NCBI GenBank assembly: GCA_030693515.1
Contig: JAUYAK010000022.1
Span: 60,345 to 124,344 of the forward strand
Direction of reading: 5' to 3'
DNA: 64,000 nt
Source: Opitutaceae bacterium
GTDB lineage: Bacteria > Verrucomicrobiota > Verrucomicrobiia > Opitutales > Opitutaceae
Within the stretch, counting starts at the first letter, position 1; every line of letters starts with the position of its first letter. Positions 44,567-53,698 of the stretch are shown here, in pieces. The notes beneath the pieces were generated by a model, which did not search any database, was not told where the DNA came from, and saw nothing but the letters and a program-made list of their open reading frames with translations. Position numbers and translations under genes: made by a program.

Positions 44567-47269
44567 TCAGAATTTCTTCGTGAGCTCGAGATACGCGAAG
44601 CGCGGGAGGAAGTTGCTCGCGCGCTCGGCGTAGCCGGTGGAGAAGCTCGTCGCGGGGGCCTTGCGGTCGAAGACGTTGTTTACGCCGACATTTGCGCGCA
44701 GACCCCACGGGAGCGCGTGGCCGATTTGCACATCGGTCGTGAGCTGTTGTTTCACAAGGAGCGGGCTCGGCGAAGTGTCCTGGAAGCCGCCGATGTAGTT
44801 CACGTTGACCGCGGCGGAGAGCTTCTCCCGGGTCCAGTGCACGGAGGCGTCGCCGCGCCAGCGCGGGATCTCGTAGAGGCCCACGGTCTCGACCTGCGCG
44901 AGGTCGGGACGGGTGCGGAGCGTCTGCGAATTGATGAGCGTCGCGGCGGCGCGGGTGGTGAAGCGGCCGAGGTTATGGAGGGTGAAGCGATACTCGGCGG
45001 CGAAGTCCACGCCCTCGGCCTTGGTGCGGCCGAAGTTGCCGAGCACGGTGCGGATTTCGCGCAGCTCGCCGGGGAGATTGTTGGCGGTGTCGGACGCGGT
45101 GGGCGTCGCGCGCACGACGGCATCGCCGAAGAGCGCGGGGTTGGCCAAAATGATCGCGGGCGTGGCGGCGGTGCCGATGCGGTTCTTCACCTCGACGGTG
45201 TAGAAATCGACGCTGAGCGTGAGGCCCTTGATCGCACTGGGCGTGAGCTGCACGCCGAGGTTGGTGGATTCGGATTTCTCCGGGGCGAGCAGCGGGTTGC
45301 CGCCCGAGCGGATGAGGCGCTGACCGGTGCCGGTGTCGTTGGCGTTGGAGCCGGGGCGTCCGGTGCGGAGCGGATCGGGGAGGTTGAAGACGATGTTGGT
45401 CGTCTGCGGCAGGTAGAGTTCGGCGAGCGCGGGGGCGCGGAAGCCGCGGCCCCAGGAGGCGCGGAAGGTGATCTCCTTCGCGACGGGCTGCCAGCGGAGG
45501 CCGACGCGCGGCACGGTGGTGTGGCCCACGCCGTCATCCGAAAAAGATTCGATGCGGCCGGCGGCGTTGAGTTCGAGGGTGTGGAGCCCGGGGATATTCT
45601 GCGCGGCGGAGGTCAGCGGGGCGGAGGCCTCGACATAGGCGGCGCTCACGCGACGCTGGCCGCTGGCCGGCGCGACGGGTGTGCCCTGGTTGAGCAGCTG
45701 GAGCTGCGTGCGCCGGTCGGAGAATTTCTCCTCGCGCCACTGGCCGCCGATCGCGACGGCGACCTTGCCGGCGGGGAGGGTGAAGGCCGAGCCCGTGGTG
45801 CGCGCATCGAAGGCGAGCAGCTCGGTCTTGGCATCGCGCGTCACGCCGCTGTCGAGGCCGGCGAGGGTGGCGGGGTTGTTGCGGATGGTCGTGCCGTTGG
45901 CGAAGAGGTTGAGGGCGGTGGCGCGGTTGGTGTCGGCGAGCGCGGCGTTGACCTTGTCCTGGGCGGGGAAGTTTTTCAGGTCGAGGTGCGAGGTGGACTT
46001 ATTCCACGTGGCGGCGGCGTCCCAGAGCCAGCCCTGCGCGAGCTTGCCGTCGAGGCCGGCGACGAGGCGCTCCATCTTGCTGCGCGTGGTCGTGAGACGG
46101 TCGCCGAGTTCGAGGAAGCGGAAGAACATCGTCTGCGGATTGCTGGAGACGAGCGCGACGCCGAAGGGGTTGAAGGGGTTGTTGGCCGGCAGCGTGATGC
46201 TGTTGAGATTGGAGATCGGCGCGGGCGAGAGCCCCTCGGTGTTCTTGTTTTTCTGCCAGCCGATTTCAACGAAGCCGGAGATGTCGCTGGACAGCTCGTG
46301 GCGGAGGATGGCCACGACGCCCTTGCGCTCGGCATCGGTCTGCGGGCGGATGGCGGCGTTGGCGTCGAAGGTATTCTGGGTCTGGAGCTGGCGGGTGAAC
46401 GTGGCGTTGGGCCCCGCGGCGTTGCGATCGCTGGTGAACGTGCGCGCGGCTTGGGCGGTGCCGGCCGGGATGACCTGCCCGGTGATCGGATCGGTGGCGC
46501 CCACGGGGGCCACGAACGAACCCGGGGTGTTGCTCGCGAGCAGGAGCTGGCGTTTCACGGGCTGGGGCAGTTCGCCGAACTTGAACTCCTTGCGCTCATA
46601 CCAGTCGGCGATGAGGGAGAGGGAGGTCTTGTTTTCCTTGGTGCCGGTGAAGAACGAGCCGCGGATGATCGGGGCGTTGATGCCGCCGGTGTAGTCGCCG
46701 TAGCTGAGGGCGAGGACGCCTTCGGTGATGTCCTTCTTCAGGATGATGTTCACGACACCCGCGACGGCATCGGCGCCATAGACGGCGGAGGCGCCGTCCT
46801 TCAGCACCTCGATGCGCTGGATCGCGGCGACCGGGATCATGTTTACATCGACAAACTGCTCGGTGCCGAGGCCCGCGGCGCTGCCGCCCTGGCCGAGCGG
46901 CGCGAGCGTGACGCGCCGGCCGTTGAGGAGGACGAGCGTGGAATTGACGCCGAGCCCGCGCATCGAGACGCCGGCGGTGCCGGGCGAAGAGGTGTTGACG
47001 CGGTTTTCCGCAAACCCCTGCGCGCCGATCTCGGGGATCTTGCGCAGGAGGCCGGCGAGGTTGGTCTGGCCGGAGGCCTCGATTTCGGCGGGCGTGAGCA
47101 CGCGGAGATTGGCGGCGCCGGCGGACTCGCCGATGCGGAGGTTGGAGCCGGTGACGGTGAACGCCTCAAGGGCGATGGGCTGGCTGATGGCGGGCGCTTG
47201 CGCGCCGTTGAGCGCAGTCAGCGCGGTGGCCGTGAAGGCCAGGAGGAGATGGGCGGGTCTTAGGTGCAT
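44567..47269 (-). CDS. TonB-dependent receptor
   Basis: IALEAFTVTGSNLRIG; VSMRGLGVNSTLVLLNGRRV; QRIEVLKDGASAVYGADAVAGVVNIILKKD; C-terminal FLPRFAYLELTKKF. Confidence 0.9.
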   Translation of the reverse strand: MHLRPAHLLLAFTATALTALNGAQAPAISQPIALEAFTVTGSNLRIGESAGAANLRVLTPAEIEASGQTNLAGLLRKIPEIGAQGFAENRVNTSSPGTAGVSMRGLGVNSTLVLLNGRRVTLAPLGQGGSAAGLGTEQFVDVNMIPVAAIQRIEVLKDGASAVYGADAVAGVVNIILKKDITEGVLALSYGDYTGGINAPIIRGSFFTGTKENKTSLSLIADWYERKEFKFGELPQPVKRQLLLASNTPGSFVAPVGATDPITGQVIPAGTAQAARTFTSDRNAAGPNATFTRQLQTQNTFDANAAIRPQTDAERKGVVAILRHELSSDISGFVEIGWQKNKNTEGLSPAPISNLNSITLPANNPFNPFGVALVSSNPQTMFFRFLELGDRLTTTRSKMERLVAGLDGKLAQGWLWDAAATWNKSTSHLDLKNFPAQDKVNAALADTNRATALNLFANGTTIRNNPATLAGLDSGVTRDAKTELLAFDARTTGSAFTLPAGKVAVAIGGQWREEKFSDRRTQLQLLNQGTPVAPASGQRRVSAAYVEASAPLTSAAQNIPGLHTLELNAAGRIESFSDDGVGHTTVPRVGLRWQPVAKEITFRASWGRGFRAPALAELYLPQTTNIVFNLPDPLRTGRPGSNANDTGTGQRLIRSGGNPLLAPEKSESTNLGVQLTPSAIKGLTLSVDFYTVEVKNRIGTAATPAIILANPALFGDAVVRATPTASDTANNLPGELREIRTVLGNFGRTKAEGVDFAAEYRFTLHNLGRFTTRAAATLINSQTLRTRPDLAQVETVGLYEIPRWRGDASVHWTREKLSAAVNVNYIGGFQDTSPSPLLVKQQLTTDVQIGHALPWGLRANVGVNNVFDRKAPATSFSTGYAERASNFLPRFAYLELTKKF

Positions 47270-47303
47270 GGTGTGGTGGAAAAACGGAGCGGTGGACAGA
47301 ATC

Positions 47304-48695
47304 TCACTTCAGGCCGGCGGCAAGCGCCGCGTTGATGCGGCGGGTGATGGCGCGCATGTGGGTGCGCACCTCGGCGGTGTCAATGGTGAGCAGTTTTCGA
47401 TCCTCCATCACCACGCGGCCGTGGATAATCGTCGTGCGCACGTCGCGGGGGCTGGCGGCATAGACGAGCGCGGAATAGACGTCGAAGAGCGGAACCATCG
47501 CCGTGCTCTCGTGATCGACGATGATCACGTCGGCGAGCTTGCCGGGTTCGAGCGAGCCGAGGTCGGCCTCGCGGTGGATCGCGCGCGCGCCGCCCATCGT
47601 GGCCATTTCCACGACCTTGATCGCGGGCATCACGTTGCGGTCCTTGCGGTCGAGCTTGTGGACCTTGGCGACGTAGCCGAGCTGGCCGATGAGATCGAGG
47701 GTGTTGCCGCTCATCGGGCCATCGGTGCCGAGGCCGACGCGCAGGCCGTCGTCGAACATCTTGAGGGCGGGCGCGACGCCCTTGGCCGACTTGATGTTGG
47801 CGACCATGTTGTGCGCGATGCCGGCATCGCGGGCCTTGAGCAGCGCGATGTCGGAGTCGGTGACGAAGATGCAGTGCGCGGCGACGAGGCGGCGGTTGAG
47901 CAGGCCGACCGAGTCGAGAAACTCGACGGGGGTCATATTGTGCTCCTTGCGCAGCAGCGTCATCTCCTCGGTCATCTCGGCGAGGTGGATGAGCACGGGC
48001 ACGTCGAGCTCGGCGGAGAGTTTCGCGATCAGGCGCAGGTGCGCGACGTCGACCGTGTAGGGCGCGTGCGGCGAGATCGCGGGCGTGATGAGCGGATCGC
48101 CGCGCCAGGCGGTCGCGAATTTCCTCGCGAGGGCGAGTCCGCCGTAGGGCTCGGGCGCGTCGGGCGCGGGAAAATTAATCACGGTCTGGCCGAGCACGGC
48201 GCGCATGCCGGCCTGCTTCACTACGGCGGCGAATTCCTCCTCAAAATAATAGCTGTTCACCATCGTGGTGACGCCGCCCTCGATCATCTCGACGATGCCG
48301 TGCAGCCCGCCCCAGTGGACGAATTCGCGGTTCATCAGGTTTTTCTCGAGGGGGAAGATGAACCGCCGCAGCCGATCCGGCACATCGTCGCCGAGGCCGC
48401 GGAACACGGTCATCGGCGCATGCGTGTGCGTGTTGATCATGCCCGGGAGCACGAGCGCGCCGCGGGCGTCGATGGTCTTCTTGGCCGCATAACCGGCGGC
48501 GATGGCGGCGGGGCCCACGGCGATGATGCGTTCACCGCGGATGACGACGGCGCCATCCTCGATCACGTCCTTTGCCGCGTTCATCGTCACGACATGGGCG
48601 CGCGTGATGACGAGGTCCGCGGGCTCGGGCGTCTGGGCTTTTATGAGCGAAACGCCAAGCCAGGGGGCTAGGAAAAGGATGAGGCGGGCGCGCAT
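47304..48695 (-). CDS. Exported amidohydrolase (TRZ/ATZ; SAH/adenosine-deaminase-like)
   Basis: Signal peptide MRARLILFLAPWLGVSLIKAQ; ALVLPGMINTHTHAPMTVFRGLGDD; HLAEMTEE; AHCIFVTDSDIALL; VGLGTDGPMSGN; GSLEPGKLADVIIVD. Confidence 0.85.
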   Translation of the reverse strand: MRARLILFLAPWLGVSLIKAQTPEPADLVITRAHVVTMNAAKDVIEDGAVVIRGERIIAVGPAAIAAGYAAKKTIDARGALVLPGMINTHTHAPMTVFRGLGDDVPDRLRRFIFPLEKNLMNREFVHWGGLHGIVEMIEGGVTTMVNSYYFEEEFAAVVKQAGMRAVLGQTVINFPAPDAPEPYGGLALARKFATAWRGDPLITPAISPHAPYTVDVAHLRLIAKLSAELDVPVLIHLAEMTEEMTLLRKEHNMTPVEFLDSVGLLNRRLVAAHCIFVTDSDIALLKARDAGIAHNMVANIKSAKGVAPALKMFDDGLRVGLGTDGPMSGNTLDLIGQLGYVAKVHKLDRKDRNVMPAIKVVEMATMGGARAIHREADLGSLEPGKLADVIIVDHESTAMVPLFDVYSALVYAASPRDVRTTIIHGRVVMEDRKLLTIDTAEVRTHMRAITRRINAALAAGLK

Positions 48696-48748
48696 GAGAG
48701 GAGACGGTCGGGCAAAAGCACTGCGAGTGCCAGCCCTGAGCAACGGGC

Positions 48749-49747
48749 TTACCGCGAGCAGAGCGCCGTGAAGGCCGCGAAGAAGCGCGCCGGGTCGATG
48801 CGCTGCTGCACGCGGGCGCGGACTTCGCCGAGGCCGGGCTCGGTGCCCGGGACCCAGCTCAGCATGTCGCCATGGCCCGCGCCCCGGTCGAGGTTCACGT
48901 CGATGAAACGATCGTCGTGGTGCGTGACGAGCGAGGCGTCGAGCCAGGTGGCGGCGGCGATCTCGTCCCACATCGGGCGACCGCGGGGGCCGAATTGGTC
49001 GAGATAGTGGGCGAGGGGAGTGCCGGCGCGCGCCACCGCGGCGAAAAGCCCGGGTGTCGAATGCGTAGCGTTGGAGACGTCGATCGGGGAGCACGTGACG
49101 CTCGGCCATGGCGCGCGGAAGACGATGCGCGCCGCCTCGGGATCGAAGCGGACGTTGAACTCGCGGCGCGGCGTGTGGCGGAACTCGCGCGCCTGCGTGC
49201 CGGGCCGGAATGACCCGCCCATGAAGTGCAGCTCGCGCACCAGCGTGGGAAACTCCGGGTCGAGCCGGCAGGCGAGCGCGACGTTGGTGAGCGGGCCGGC
49301 GCACCAGAGCGAAATCTCGCCCGGGTGGGCGCGGGCGAGGCGCACGTAGGCGCTCGCGGCGACCTCGGCCGAGGGCGCGGTCGTCGGATTGCCCTCGGGC
49401 AGATCGCGCGTCTCACGCGGGTGGGCCCATTTGCCGGGCCGGGCGAGATCCCAGGCCCCGTTGTAGATGAGTTTGCCGTGGCGCTGCTCCCAGGCGGCCG
49501 TCGTCGCGGGCGTGCGCAGGAGAGGCTGCTCGGCGCCGGGAAAGACCGGCACACCGGTGCGGCCCATGATCTCCAGGAGGCGCAGGGCGTGGCGCACCTG
49601 CTGGTCGCGCCAGTGATCGCCGGTCACGACGCCGATGCCCAGCACCTCGGTGTCGGGCGCGTTGAGCAGGAGGGCGACCGACTGGAGATTGGTCGAGGCG
49701 GGGCCGAGGGTGTCCTGATCGATGAGGAGCTTGCGGCGGCCGGCCAT
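48749..49747 (-). CDS. Inosine/uridine-preferring nucleoside hydrolase family protein
   Basis: KLLIDQDTLGPASTN; LGIGVVTGDHWRDQQVRHALRLLEIMGRTGVPVFPGAEQPL; LWCAGPLTNVALACRLDPEF; REFNVRFDPEAARIVF. Confidence 0.82.
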   Translation of the reverse strand: MAGRRKLLIDQDTLGPASTNLQSVALLLNAPDTEVLGIGVVTGDHWRDQQVRHALRLLEIMGRTGVPVFPGAEQPLLRTPATTAAWEQRHGKLIYNGAWDLARPGKWAHPRETRDLPEGNPTTAPSAEVAASAYVRLARAHPGEISLWCAGPLTNVALACRLDPEFPTLVRELHFMGGSFRPGTQAREFRHTPRREFNVRFDPEAARIVFRAPWPSVTCSPIDVSNATHSTPGLFAAVARAGTPLAHYLDQFGPRGRPMWDEIAAATWLDASLVTHHDDRFIDVNLDRGAGHGDMLSWVPGTEPGLGEVRARVQQRIDPARFFAAFTALCSR

Positions 49748-49817
49748 GCGGGTGGTGGAGCGGGTGGGAGGAAAAGTTGGCGTTGCGTCGCGCGCCGGGC
49801 GGCGGCTCAACGGGAGC

Positions 49818-50327
49818 GTGGACTATCTGCGCCTCATCGACCGGAGCAAGCTGCACTACAAGCGCAGCGATGTGACGCCCATCTTTGCGGAGCCCGCGGC
49901 CTTCGCCGCGCTCGTGGACGATCTGGTGGCGCCGTGGCGCGGGGACAAGATCGAGCGCGTGGTCGGCACCGATGCCCTCGGTTTCATCGTCGGCACCGCG
50001 ATCGCGCTGCGGCTCGGCGTGGGCTTCGTGCCGGTGCGCAAGGGCGGAAAGCTGCCGGTGAAAAACGAGCGCGTGAGCTTCCTGGACTACTCGGGCGGGG
50101 AAAAAACCTTCGAGCTGCGCGCCCAGCCGTGGCCGGCGGGCACGCGTGTGCTGCTGACCGACGAGTGGATCGAGACGGGCGCGACCGCGCGGGCCGCCGT
50201 GGAGCTGATCGAGCGGGCCGGCGGCGTGGTCGCGGGCATCGCGGCGATCGCTTTTCGGAAAAATGAGAAGACCGCGCCACTCTGGGCCCAGTATCGCTGC
50301 CACGGTGTCTGGCCGGAGCAGGCTTGA
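49818..50327 (+). CDS. Phosphoribosyltransferase-family protein (adenine PRT-like)
   Basis: VVGTDALGFIVGTAIALRLGVGFVPVRKGGKLPVKNERVSFLDYSGG; RVLLTDEWIETGATARAAVELIERAGG PRPP-like loop; probable GTG start. Confidence 0.7.
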   Translation: MDYLRLIDRSKLHYKRSDVTPIFAEPAAFAALVDDLVAPWRGDKIERVVGTDALGFIVGTAIALRLGVGFVPVRKGGKLPVKNERVSFLDYSGGEKTFELRAQPWPAGTRVLLTDEWIETGATARAAVELIERAGGVVAGIAAIAFRKNEKTAPLWAQYRCHGVWPEQA

Positions 50328-50380
50328 GCGCGGGCTTTTTTTCGGGCTCGTTCGTCTTTGCTCCACCCAACCCTTCCCCC

Positions 50381-51181
50381 ATGCACAAAACCCTCCTCGC
50401 CCTCCCGCTGGTCGTCCTCGCCGCCGTCGCGTTTGCCGCGCAGGCCGAAAAGAAACAGATCGTCTACCCGCTCGGCTACGACGACACCCCGCCGATTTTC
50501 CCCGGCAGCAAGTGGAAGGTCCACGACATCGCCCGTCCCGCCCCGCCGGCCGTGAAGCCCGGCGACAAGCCCGGCGCCGCGCCCGCCGACGCCATCGTGC
50601 TTTTCGACGGCAAGAACACCGACACCCTCGTCGCCAAGGACGGCGCCCCGTGCAAATGGAAGATCGAGAACGGTGAGCTGATCGTCGACGGCGGCGACTC
50701 GTGGACGAAGCAGAGCTTCGGCAGCTGCCAGCTCCACGTGGAGTGGAAGAGCGACCCGAAAACCGAGGGCAACTCCCAGAAGAAGGGCAACGGCGGCGTC
50801 TTCCTCATGGATCGCTACGAGATCCAGATGGTCGACAATTCCCCGAACAACCCGACCTACGCCGACGGCATGTCGGGCGCGATCTACGGCCAGACGCCGC
50901 CGCTCGTGAACGCCACACGGCCCGCGGGCGAGTGGCAGACCTATGACATCATCTTCACGGCCCCCAAGGTGGTCGCCGGCAAGGTGACGGAGCCGGCGCA
51001 CGTGACCGTCTTCATCAACGGCGTGCTCGTGCAAAACCACACCGCGCTGCTCGGCCCCACGCTGCACAAGAAAGCCACGAGCTGGGATGTGAAGCTGCCC
51101 GAGAAAGCCCCCTTCCGTTTCCAAGACCACAAGAACAGCGTCCCGAATCGCATGCGGAATATCTGGGTGCGGCCGCTGTAA
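50381..51181 (+). CDS. DUF1080-domain (3-keto-disaccharide hydrolase-like) exported protein
   Basis: Signal peptide MHKTLLALPLVVLAAVAFAAQA; IVLFDGKNTDTLVAKDGAPCKWKIENGELIV; GGVFLMDRYEIQMVDN. Confidence 0.85.
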   Translation: MHKTLLALPLVVLAAVAFAAQAEKKQIVYPLGYDDTPPIFPGSKWKVHDIARPAPPAVKPGDKPGAAPADAIVLFDGKNTDTLVAKDGAPCKWKIENGELIVDGGDSWTKQSFGSCQLHVEWKSDPKTEGNSQKKGNGGVFLMDRYEIQMVDNSPNNPTYADGMSGAIYGQTPPLVNATRPAGEWQTYDIIFTAPKVVAGKVTEPAHVTVFINGVLVQNHTALLGPTLHKKATSWDVKLPEKAPFRFQDHKNSVPNRMRNIWVRPL

Positions 51182-51202
51182 TAGCGCGTCGAAGGGTCGG
51201 AA

Positions 51203-51288
51203 GGTAGGAGCCCGCTTGCGGGCGATTTCGTAGGGGCGCGCCTTTTCAGCAGGGCGCCGACAAGCGACGCCCCTACAGGAAATCGTCG
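51203..51288. repeat. Intergenic palindromic repeat
   Basis: gcgggcgatttcgtaggggcgcgcc ... gcgacgcccctacaggaaatcgtc imperfect inverted repeat. Confidence 0.75.
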
Positions 51289-51291
51289 GCG

Positions 51292-52926
51292 CTACGGCTC
51301 CAGCCACACGTCCTTGTAGTTGTGGAAACCGAGCGGGGAGTTTTTCCAGCCGCGCACGGATGAGGCGACGAGCGTCGTGCGCGAGCCCCAGTAAATCGGG
51401 GCGATGGGCGTGCGTTCGAGCAAGTGGGTCTCGGCGCGCTGGAGCGCGGCGAGACGGGCGGCGGGCGTGGGTTCGCGCGCGGCGGCGGCGATCAGTGCAT
51501 CGTAGGCGGGGTCGGCGAAGCCGGTGCCGTTGACGCCGTTGCCGGCGGTGAAGATTGAGAGGTAGGTGAGGGGATCAGGGTATTCCGCGATCCAGCGGCC
51601 GCGCACGATCGCGAAGTCCAGCACGGCATTGTCGATCGCTTGGAGGAGAACCTTGAACTCCTTCTGGATGATCGTGATTTCGATCCCGAGGTCGCGGCGC
51701 CACATTTGTTGCACGGCTTCGGCGATGCGCTGGTTGATTTCAGAGGAGATGGTCGTGAGTTCGGTGCGGGGGAAGCCGCGGCCGCCGGGGAAGCCGGCCT
51801 CGGCGAGGAGCTTTTTTGCCGCGGCGAGATCGGAGGCAAGCGCGACGGGCGGCGTGTAGCTGGCGAGGCCGGGCGGGGTGAGGGCGTGGGCGGGCGTCTG
51901 GCCGCCCCGCAGGATGTTTTTCACGATGGCGTCGCGGTCGATCGCGAGCGCGAGGGCGCGGCGCACGCGGGCGTCGGTGAACGGCGCGCGGGTGGTGTTG
52001 AAGCGGAAAAAATAGCTTTCGAAATACGGCTCCACGCGCAGCAGCGCAGGGGTCTCCTTGCGGTAGGCGTCGAGCTTGGAGAGCGGCACGTCCCACGTGG
52101 TGTGGAGCTGGCCGGCGCGGAAGGAGAGTTCCTGGTTTTGCGTGGATTCACTCGGGTAGTAGACGACTTCGCGCAACCGCACGCGGGCGGCATCCCAGTA
52201 GTGGGGATTTTTCTCGGCGGCGATGTGCCGGTGATCGCGCCACTCGCGAAGGCGAAAGGGCCCGTTGCTGACAAGCGGCGCGGCGCGCGACCACTTGGCC
52301 GTGCGATCGTCGAGGCGCGCGCCGCCCCGCTCGACCGAGGGGGCGTGGACCGGGAAGCAGACGTTGGTGCGCAGCACCGTGAGGAAATAGGCCGTGGGCT
52401 GCGCGAGCTCGATCTCGAGGGTGAAGTCATCGGGCGCGCGGAAACCCACCTGGGCAAAGTCCGTTACGCGCCCGCGCGCGAAGGCCTCGGCATTCTTCAC
52501 GGGAAAGAGCGCGTCCTTGTATTCCGAACCCAGGGCGGGCGAGAGCGCCCGGCGGAACGAGAACATCCAGTCGCGCGCCGTGAGCGGATCGCCGTTGGAC
52601 CACTGCGCGTCGCGGCGCAGGTGAAACGTATACGTGAGCCCGTCTGGCGAAACTTCCCAGCGCTCGGCCGCGCCGGCCCCGGGCGCAAACGTCTCCTCGT
52701 CGAGTGTGACGAGCCCCTCGTAGAGCGCGGAGAGGACATTGTGATCGACGGTGCCGCCCGCGAGGTGCGGATCAAGGGACTGGGGCTCGGCGCCGTTGCC
52801 GACGTGCAGGATGCCGGTGCGGTTGCCGTGAGCGACGGTGGTCTCGCGCTTCGCGCACGAGGGCAGGGCGAGGGACGCGAGCGACAGAAGGAGAACGACG
52901 ATAAAATGACGGGAGCGCGAGAGCAC
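51292..52926 (-). CDS. Peptide ABC transporter substrate-binding lipoprotein (OppA-like)
   Basis: LLSLASLALPSCAKRE lipobox; LHVGNGAEPQSLDPHLAGGTVDHNVLSALYEGLVTLDEETF; SPDGLTYTFHLRRDAQWSNGDPLTARDWMFSFRRAL; GTG start. Confidence 0.9.
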   Translation of the reverse strand: MLSRSRHFIVVLLLSLASLALPSCAKRETTVAHGNRTGILHVGNGAEPQSLDPHLAGGTVDHNVLSALYEGLVTLDEETFAPGAGAAERWEVSPDGLTYTFHLRRDAQWSNGDPLTARDWMFSFRRALSPALGSEYKDALFPVKNAEAFARGRVTDFAQVGFRAPDDFTLEIELAQPTAYFLTVLRTNVCFPVHAPSVERGGARLDDRTAKWSRAAPLVSNGPFRLREWRDHRHIAAEKNPHYWDAARVRLREVVYYPSESTQNQELSFRAGQLHTTWDVPLSKLDAYRKETPALLRVEPYFESYFFRFNTTRAPFTDARVRRALALAIDRDAIVKNILRGGQTPAHALTPPGLASYTPPVALASDLAAAKKLLAEAGFPGGRGFPRTELTTISSEINQRIAEAVQQMWRRDLGIEITIIQKEFKVLLQAIDNAVLDFAIVRGRWIAEYPDPLTYLSIFTAGNGVNGTGFADPAYDALIAAAAREPTPAARLAALQRAETHLLERTPIAPIYWGSRTTLVASSVRGWKNSPLGFHNYKDVWLEP

Positions 52927-52974
52927 GGAGCCGAGCGTTGCAGGTCGCGGGCCGGGAGGGCAACGTGGGTGCGC

Positions 52975-53655
52975 ATGAAAAATATCCCCATGCTTGGTCG
53001 CGTCGTTCTGCTGGCCAGCTTCGCACTGATGTTCGCACCATTCGCCCGTGCCGCCGAGGGCTGGCGCGAACTTTTCAACGGCAAGGACCTCACAGGTTGG
53101 AGGGCCAACGCCTATCCGGATTCGTGGTCCGTGGTCGACGGCACGATTCGCGCGCACGCCACGAAGGAGAGCTCGCACCTGTTCTTCGTTGGCGACGGCA
53201 AGAACGACAAGAACGACTTCGTGCGCTTCAAGAACTTCGAGCTCGAATTCACCACGCGCGGCGAGCCCAACGCCAACAGCGGCGTCTTCATCCACACTGA
53301 TCTTGCGGCGGGAGGCGCGGCGCTGCGGCTTTCCAACGGCTACGAGATCCAGCTCAACAGCACGGAAAAGGAGAAGCGCAAGACCGGCAGCCTATACGAT
53401 GTCGTCGATCTCGCGACCTCGCCGGTCGATGAGACGAAGTGGTTTGCGGTGCGAATCACAGTGAAGGACCGACGCATCACGATCCAAGTGGGAGGAAAAA
53501 CAACCGTCGACTACACCGAGCCGGACAACGTGCAGCGTGCGCCCGCCCGCAAGGGCCGCCGGCTGAATCCGCTCGGCGGCGCCATCGCGCTCCAAGCGCA
53601 CGATCCGAAGAGCGTATTTTATTTCAAGAGTGTGCGGATTCGGGAGCTGAACTAG
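52975..53655 (+). CDS. DUF1080-domain exported protein
   Basis: EGWRELFNGKDLTGWRANAYPDSWSVVDGTIRAHA; FELEFTTRGEPNANSGVFIHTD; GYEIQLNST. Confidence 0.9.
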   Translation: MKNIPMLGRVVLLASFALMFAPFARAAEGWRELFNGKDLTGWRANAYPDSWSVVDGTIRAHATKESSHLFFVGDGKNDKNDFVRFKNFELEFTTRGEPNANSGVFIHTDLAAGGAALRLSNGYEIQLNSTEKEKRKTGSLYDVVDLATSPVDETKWFAVRITVKDRRITIQVGGKTTVDYTEPDNVQRAPARKGRRLNPLGGAIALQAHDPKSVFYFKSVRIRELN

Positions 53656-53698
53656 GAAGTTCGCGTTCTGCTTGGAAACCCAAGCTCGCTGGAATGCT

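Noticed and set aside
44717-47263. 848-aa plus-strand ORF opposite the TonB receptor
   Set aside because: Antisense shadow of a high-GC gene; translation is low-complexity (G/R/A/D/E-rich) with no domain-like motifs, while the minus strand gives a clear receptor.
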